Shown in pieces: positions 14,185 through 18,252 of a DNA stretch of 18,252 nt. Origin of the DNA: an uncultured Arcobacter sp. (GTDB taxonomy: Bacteria > Campylobacterota > Campylobacteria > Campylobacterales > Arcobacteraceae); assembly GCA_913054415.1 (NCBI GenBank), contig CAJXII010000014.1, positions 1 through 18,252 on the forward strand. The letters run 5' to 3'. The stretch's first letter is position 1; every line of letters starts with the position of its first letter. Position numbers and translations under genes: made by a program. Below the pieces are notes generated by a model, which was not told the DNA's origin, ran no database searches, and worked only from the letters and a program-made list of their open reading frames with translations.

Positions 14185-14190
14185 TATAAT
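14185..14190 (+). promoter_or_regulatory. -10 element of petABC
   Basis: TATAAT in ATCGTATAATGTG. Transcription would begin near 14196-14198, which rules out a GTG at 14193 as start of petA and supports ATG 14223 with AAAGGA (14211-14216). Confidence 0.65.
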
Positions 14191-14222
14191 GTGTGGTTAA
14201 AAATTCAAAAAAAGGAAAAAGT

Positions 14223-14774
14223 ATGTCTGAAAATGTAAATAGACGAGATGCAATGGGTATGGCATTTGGAGCTGTAGCTGCTGTTGGTGGTGTGTTTGCT
14301 TTGGGCGGTATGAAAAGAGCTTGGGATCCACTTCCAAGTGTAAAAGCTGCTGGAACAACCACTGTTGATACATCTACTGCAGAAGCAAATGTTATGTATA
14401 CAGAAAAATGGAGAGGTAAACCTGTATTTATCTTAAAGAAAACAAAAGAGATGGTTGAAAAAGCATCACCTAATGAAAAAGCAAGAGATGTTGTAATTAA
14501 TGGTGAACATTTTTTAGTTTGTATTGGATTATGTACTCATCTTGGATGTATTCCATCATATAGACCTGCTACAGAGGATTTTTTATGTGCATGTCATGGT
14601 GCTCAATATGATCAAAGTGCTATTAATACAAAAGCACCTGCACCATTACCTATGCCAATTCCACCATTTAAGATTGATGGAACTAAAATTATTTTAGGTC
14701 AAGCTGGTCCAGAATATGAAAAAATGAAAGCAGCTGGTGTCTTAGGTAGCAAACCTTTAGACCCTAAAGCATAA
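14223..14774 (+). CDS. petA: Rieske iron-sulfur subunit of the cytochrome bc1 complex
   Basis: The 183-residue protein carries a twin-arginine export signal (NRRDAMGMAFG, then hydrophobic to residue 29) that serves as membrane anchor. The Rieske boxes are CTHLGC (C104, H106, C109) and CACHGAQYD (C122, C124, H125): C104, H106, C122 and H125 bind the 2Fe-2S cluster and C109-C124 form the disulfide. The usual serine after HG, which hydrogen-bonds the cluster, is alanine here, and the box has CAC instead of CPC. Loss of that serine is known from mutants to lower the potential, in keeping with oxidation of low-potential menaquinol. First gene of petABC; gap to petB is 12 bases with AAGGAGAG as ribosome-binding site. 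Confidence 0.94.
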   Translation: MSENVNRRDAMGMAFGAVAAVGGVFALGGMKRAWDPLPSVKAAGTTTVDTSTAEANVMYTEKWRGKPVFILKKTKEMVEKASPNEKARDVVINGEHFLVCIGLCTHLGCIPSYRPATEDFLCACHGAQYDQSAINTKAPAPLPMPIPPFKIDGTKIILGQAGPEYEKMKAAGVLGSKPLDPKA

Positions 14775-14786
14775 GGAGAGTATTAG

Positions 14787-16001
14787 ATGGCACATTTTAC
14801 AAAAGCTACTTCTATTGAAGATTGGTTAAATCAAAGATTGGCTGTTAGAACTCTAAGAAGAGTTTTAGCTGAAGAGTATTGGATTCCAAAAGATATAAAT
14901 TTCTTGTGGGCTATGGGGATGATTCTAGCAGTAACATTTGGATTTTTATTAATATCTGGAATTTTCTTATTAATGTATTATAAACCAGATACAGCATTGG
15001 CATTTGATAGTGTAAACTATACAATTATGCAAGAAGTTGGTTATGGTTGGTTATTTAGGCATATACATGGTGTTGCAGCATCAGTTGTATTTTTACTTAT
15101 TTATATCCATATGTTTACAGGGATCTACTATGGTTCTTATAAGCAAGGTAGAGAGATGATTTGGATATCAGGGATGTTATTATTTGTAACATTTAGTGCT
15201 GAAGCTTTCTCTGGATATATGTTACCTTGGGGACAAATGTCATATTGGGCTGGTATGGTTATTACAAATCTGTTCTCTTTAGGTTCTTTAGACTTAAATG
15301 GACTTGTTGAATGGATTAGAGGTGATTATGTTCCAGGTGATGCATTCCTTACAAGATTCTTTATGCTTCATGTTTTACTTATGCCTTTAATTATTATAGG
15401 TATTATTGTATTACACTTTGGAACACTTAGAATTCCACATGTAAATAATCAAGAGGGTGCTGAGATAGATTTTGATGCAGAAGCTGAAAAATATTTAAAA
15501 GGTGATACAAAAAATGCTAAAGTTATTAGATTCCAATGGGATTTCTTATCAAAAGACTTTATGGTTATGGCATTTTTCTTAACATTCTTTTTCTATTTGG
15601 TATTTTACCATTTTGAATTTGCAATGGATCCTGTAAACTTTGATCCAGCTGATGGACTTAAAACACCTCCACATATTTACCCAGAGTGGTATTTCTTATG
15701 GTCATACGAAATTTTAAGACCATTTAGTAAAAATATTGGATTATTAGCATTTGGTTTTGCACAAGTTATTTTTGTTTTACTTCCATTTTTAGATAGAAGT
15801 CCAAATGCAAAACCTGCACATAAAAGAGGAATATTCTTTGTATGGTTTTGGATACTATTAATAGATATGATTGTTTTATCTGTTATGGGTAAAGTTCCAC
15901 CATCTGGTATATTTAGTCAAATTGGTTTAGTTGCTGCATTAACATTTATAGGTTTATGGATAGCACTACCATTTATTACAATGTTTGAGAAGAAAGCGTA
16001 A
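14787..16001 (+). CDS. petB: Cytochrome b subunit of the bc1 complex
   Basis: The 404-residue membrane protein oxidises menaquinol and carries two b hemes. Ligands are H94 and H108 in the block RHIHGVAASVVFLLIYIHMF (seen in parts) and H195 and H210 in helix D. The latter pair is 15 positions apart, one more than the first pair, as in b6-type cytochromes. SGYMLPWGQMSYW (142-154) and the quinol-site motif PEWYF, with hydrophobic segments on both sides, are present, so the b6-like and subunit-IV-like halves are fused in one chain as in other Proteobacteria. It lies in petABC, 10 bases before petC. Confidence 0.94.
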   Translation: MAHFTKATSIEDWLNQRLAVRTLRRVLAEEYWIPKDINFLWAMGMILAVTFGFLLISGIFLLMYYKPDTALAFDSVNYTIMQEVGYGWLFRHIHGVAASVVFLLIYIHMFTGIYYGSYKQGREMIWISGMLLFVTFSAEAFSGYMLPWGQMSYWAGMVITNLFSLGSLDLNGLVEWIRGDYVPGDAFLTRFFMLHVLLMPLIIIGIIVLHFGTLRIPHVNNQEGAEIDFDAEAEKYLKGDTKNAKVIRFQWDFLSKDFMVMAFFLTFFFYLVFYHFEFAMDPVNFDPADGLKTPPHIYPEWYFLWSYEILRPFSKNIGLLAFGFAQVIFVLLPFLDRSPNAKPAHKRGIFFVWFWILLIDMIVLSVMGKVPPSGIFSQIGLVAALTFIGLWIALPFITMFEKKA

Positions 16002-16011
16002 GGGGTAGAAA

Positions 16012-16947
16012 ATGAGAGAAATTAAAATATTAATAGTAGTAATATTCTTTACACTTGTAACATATTGGGGAGTTGAGCCTTTCGCACATTCTCAAATGCA
16101 TAAACATATTGAAAGTGAAAATTTTGAATATAAAGATTTAAGTGAAGTTGAAAAGGGTGATGTTGCTAAAGGTAAAGATTTGGTTATGGCAAACTGTACT
16201 GCTTGTCATAGTATCAAAGCAGCAAATATGCCTGCACCTATGGATCCTTTAACATCAGCACAATCTTATGGAGTAAATCCACCAGATTTATCAAATGCTG
16301 GAGCAATATTTGAAGATAAATATTTAGCTGCATTTATATCTGATCCAGCAAAAGCTGCACATGTTGCACATAAATTTACACCAGAATCAGGAAGAAGTTA
16401 TCCTATGCCTTCATATAATTGGATGCCAAAAGAGGATATTGCAAATATCGTTGCATATCTAAAATCTATAGCATCAAAAGAGGTAACTCCAAAAGAAGCT
16501 TTTGTTACAGCTTGTGGTAGATGTCATGCTGCTAGATATGATGGTAGAGTTCTTGGAGAAAAATGGACACAAATTGGTCAAAAATCAAAATTCAAATTTG
16601 AAAAAGATTCTTTAGCTTATGATATTAAAGTGTTAGAGTATCAAGATGCACTTACAAAATATATGGGTAAATTACCACCTGATCTATCTATTATAATTAG
16701 AGCAAGAAGTGAACATTTCTTACAAACATTTGTAGAAGATCCACAAAGAGTTCTTCATGGAACTGCTATGCCTAGAGTTGGTCTTACAGAAGAAGGTTTT
16801 GAAAAAGTTATGCAACACTTAGAAAATATTGGAGATCCTAGCAAACCAGTTAGAGATAAATTAGGGATCAATTTCCTAATCTATATGGTAATCTTCGCAC
16901 TATTTGCTGTATTATGGAAAAAATCAGTTTGGAAAAAACTACACTAA
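16012..16947 (+). CDS. petC: Diheme cytochrome c subunit of the bc1 complex
   Basis: The 311-residue protein has an N-terminal membrane segment (4-19) used for export, two heme-binding motifs CTACH (C62, C65, H66) and CGRCH (C168, C171, H172), candidate sixth ligands in YPMPSYNWM (130-138) and GTAMPR, and a C-terminal membrane anchor (about 288-305) followed by lysines. The Campylobacterota bc1 complex uses such a two-heme cytochrome in place of the single-heme cytochrome c1, passing electrons to periplasmic cytochrome c. AAGGGG lies ahead of the ATG. Last gene of petABC; two hairpins follow. Confidence 0.93.
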   Translation: MREIKILIVVIFFTLVTYWGVEPFAHSQMHKHIESENFEYKDLSEVEKGDVAKGKDLVMANCTACHSIKAANMPAPMDPLTSAQSYGVNPPDLSNAGAIFEDKYLAAFISDPAKAAHVAHKFTPESGRSYPMPSYNWMPKEDIANIVAYLKSIASKEVTPKEAFVTACGRCHAARYDGRVLGEKWTQIGQKSKFKFEKDSLAYDIKVLEYQDALTKYMGKLPPDLSIIIRARSEHFLQTFVEDPQRVLHGTAMPRVGLTEEGFEKVMQHLENIGDPSKPVRDKLGINFLIYMVIFALFAVLWKKSVWKKLH

Positions 16948-16950
16948 TCA

Positions 16951-17004
16951 TATAGATATTTTATCTATAAATATATAGAGGTTGAGTTTAACTCAACCTC
17001 TATA
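16951..17004 (+). terminator. Two tandem hairpins after petABC
   Basis: TATAGATA-ttt-TATCTATA (16951-16969) is followed by a 14-bp perfect stem (16974-16987 with 16991-17004, loop TTA). The second resembles a terminator stem but the next bases are AT-mixed, not a T-run, so it may act as weak terminator or as protection of the mRNA 3' end. Confidence 0.55.
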
Positions 17005-17074
17005 ATATAAATAAAATCTTATTTTATCTTATAAATCAAAAAATATATAAAGCTTCTTTTTACTGTTTATTGGA

Positions 17075-17080
17075 TATAAT
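17075..17080 (+). promoter_or_regulatory. -10 element of ilvC
   Basis: TATAAT in TTGGATATAATCTTCC, 32 bases ahead of the ilvC ATG; AAAGGA at 17101-17105 region serves as ribosome-binding site. The leader is too short for a peptide-type attenuator. Confidence 0.65.
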
Positions 17081-17112
17081 CTTCCAAAATTTGTAAATTT
17101 AAAGGAAAAAAT

Positions 17113-18135
17113 ATGGCATTAAATGTTTATTATGACAAAGATTGTGATATCAACATAATCAAAAGTAAAGTGGTAGCTATGATTGGGTTTGGATCTCAAG
17201 GTCATGCTCATGCAGAAAATTTAAGAGAAAGCGGTGTAGAAGTAGTAGTAGGATTAAGAAAAGGTGGAAGCTCTTGGGCAAAAGCTGAGGCTAAAGGTTT
17301 TGAAGTTTTAAGTGTAGCTGATGCAACTGCAAAAGCAGATGTAGTTATGATCCTTTTACCTGATGAAAATCAAGCAGATATCTATAAAAATGAGATTGAA
17401 CCAAACTTAAAAAATGGTGCTACTATAGCATTTGGACATGGGTTTAATATCCATTACAGTAGAATTATCCCAAGAGCAGATATCAATGTAACTATGATAG
17501 CTCCAAAAGCTCCAGGGCATACTGTAAGAAGTGAGTTTGTAGCTGGTGGAGGTATTCCTGATCTAATCGCTGTTGATCAAGATCCAAGTGGAAATACAAA
17601 AGAGTTAGCATTATCTTATGCAAGTGCAATAGGTGGTGGAAGAACTGCAATTATTGAAACAACCTTTAAAGATGAAACAGAAACAGATCTATTTGGTGAA
17701 CAAGCAGTATTATGTGGTGGTGTTACATCTTTAGTTCAAGCTGGTTTTGAAACACTTACAGAAGCTGGATATGCACCTGAAATGGCTTATTTTGAGTGTC
17801 TTCATGAGCTTAAACTTATCGTTGATTTAATGTTCCAAGGTGGTATTGCAGATATGAGATATTCTATTTCAAACACTGCTGAATATGGAGATTATGTATC
17901 AGGGAAAAGAGTTATCAATGAAGAATCTAAACAAGCAATGAAAGAGATTTTAGCAGAGATCCAAGATGGAACTTTTGCAAAAGATTTTATCCTTGAAGGT
18001 CAAGCAGGATACCCTAGAATGAATGCTGAAAGAGCAAATGCAAGAGCTAGTCTTATTGAGCAAACAGGTGTTAAACTAAGAGAGATGATGCCTTGGATAG
18101 CTGCAAATAAAATTGTAGATCAAGATAAAAACTAG
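17113..18135 (+). CDS. ilvC: Ketol-acid reductoisomerase
   Basis: The 340-residue class I enzyme rearranges and reduces acetolactate and acetohydroxybutyrate for valine, leucine and isoleucine synthesis. It has the nucleotide loop GFGSQGHAHA (25-34), the cofactor-selecting segment GLRKGGSSWAKA (47-58) with arginine and serines expected for NADPH, H109 in AFGHGFNIH, and the Mg-binding D192 and E196 in TDLFGEQ. Own promoter upstream and terminator downstream make it monocistronic. In Campylobacter jejuni I recall ilvC standing near a divergent polysaccharide deacetylase gene, dprA and ruvX; here ruvX is elsewhere. Confidence 0.96.
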   Translation: MALNVYYDKDCDINIIKSKVVAMIGFGSQGHAHAENLRESGVEVVVGLRKGGSSWAKAEAKGFEVLSVADATAKADVVMILLPDENQADIYKNEIEPNLKNGATIAFGHGFNIHYSRIIPRADINVTMIAPKAPGHTVRSEFVAGGGIPDLIAVDQDPSGNTKELALSYASAIGGGRTAIIETTFKDETETDLFGEQAVLCGGVTSLVQAGFETLTEAGYAPEMAYFECLHELKLIVDLMFQGGIADMRYSISNTAEYGDYVSGKRVINEESKQAMKEILAEIQDGTFAKDFILEGQAGYPRMNAERANARASLIEQTGVKLREMMPWIAANKIVDQDKN

Positions 18136-18141
18136 TCAATT

Positions 18142-18174
18142 TTTATGATACCTAAATGGTATCATAAATTTTTT
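18142..18174 (+). terminator. Intrinsic terminator of ilvC
   Basis: TTTATGATACC (18142-18152) pairs perfectly with GGTATCATAAA (18158-18168), loop TAAAT, followed by TTTTTT (18169-18174). Confidence 0.88.
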
Positions 18175-18178
18175 ATAA

Positions 18179-18252
18179 ATGAAAAAGAAATCTCATAAAA
18201 AACAAAAATCAAAGTTAAAACTTTTTACTAAATTAAATCTAAAAATTATAAA
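18179..18252 (+). CDS. Possible start of a further gene, lysine-rich (partial)
   Basis: From ATG 18179 a frame stays open to the end of the window and encodes a very basic start, MKKKSHKKQKSKLKLF. It begins five bases after the ilvC terminator T-run and has no visible ribosome-binding site or promoter. Proteins with such an N-terminus, for example the divergent polysaccharide deacetylase gene that follows ilvC in some relatives, would fit, but the visible part is too short and too A-rich to decide. Confidence 0.33.
   Translation, partial: MKKKSHKKQKSKLKLFTKLNLKII

Noticed and set aside
14193..14222. Upstream GTG start adding ten residues to the Rieske protein
   Set aside because: The GTG lies three bases behind the TATAAT at 14185-14190, before the expected transcription start, whereas ATG 14223 has AAAGGA and places the twin-arginine motif properly near the N-terminus.

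Overview
The window is an AT-rich (about 70 percent A+T), densely packed bacterial chromosome segment. Several genes together point to the Campylobacterota (former Epsilonproteobacteria), most likely an Arcobacteraceae-like organism. They are the futalosine-pathway menaquinone enzyme MqnE, a bc1 complex whose cytochrome c subunit carries two hemes, an ACT-less SerB, tight ATGA-type gene overlaps and promoters that show only a good TATAAT. The family is an inference from gene content and base composition; no rRNA is present to confirm it.

Layout. Positions 1-1248 hold the tail of an unidentified gene and a radical-SAM protein related to spore photoproduct lyase, on the plus strand. Positions 1249-3001 are the only accessory-looking part. 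On the minus strand lies a pile of type II toxin-antitoxin modules in different states: an intact MazEF-like pair, a BrnT toxin that lacks its usual N-terminus followed by a BrnA antitoxin broken by one base, and a second module reduced to a toxin stub and another antitoxin broken by one base. Small hairpin repeats of one family flank this region on both sides, and short GCTAAC-containing repeats sit at module borders. Positions 3002-5658 are a minus-strand operon serB-mqnE-gapA (serine biosynthesis, menaquinone biosynthesis, gluconeogenesis/glycolysis).

Positions 5760-9545 form a plus-strand operon: an unknown ankyrin-like lipoprotein, an MTHFR-family protein, ruvX, acpS and a lone DppB-type permease. 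trxA and trxB follow, separated by a very strong intrinsic terminator. Positions 11022-14134 carry dapB-purF and a TIGR01212-type radical SAM gene, closely spaced. Positions 14223-16947 are petABC, encoding the menaquinol:cytochrome c oxidoreductase. The window ends with monocistronic ilvC, its terminator, and possibly the first codons of a further gene.

Functionally this is mostly core metabolism: MqnE helps make the menaquinone that the PetABC complex oxidises; DapB, SerB and IlvC supply amino acids; PurF starts purine synthesis; TrxA/TrxB handle thiol redox. I see no clearly novel system. The points most worth checking are the decaying toxin-antitoxin cluster with its two independent single-base antitoxin lesions, the hairpin repeat family around it, the spore-photoproduct-lyase homolog without the expected catalytic cysteine, and the NADP-type cofactor signature in GapA.
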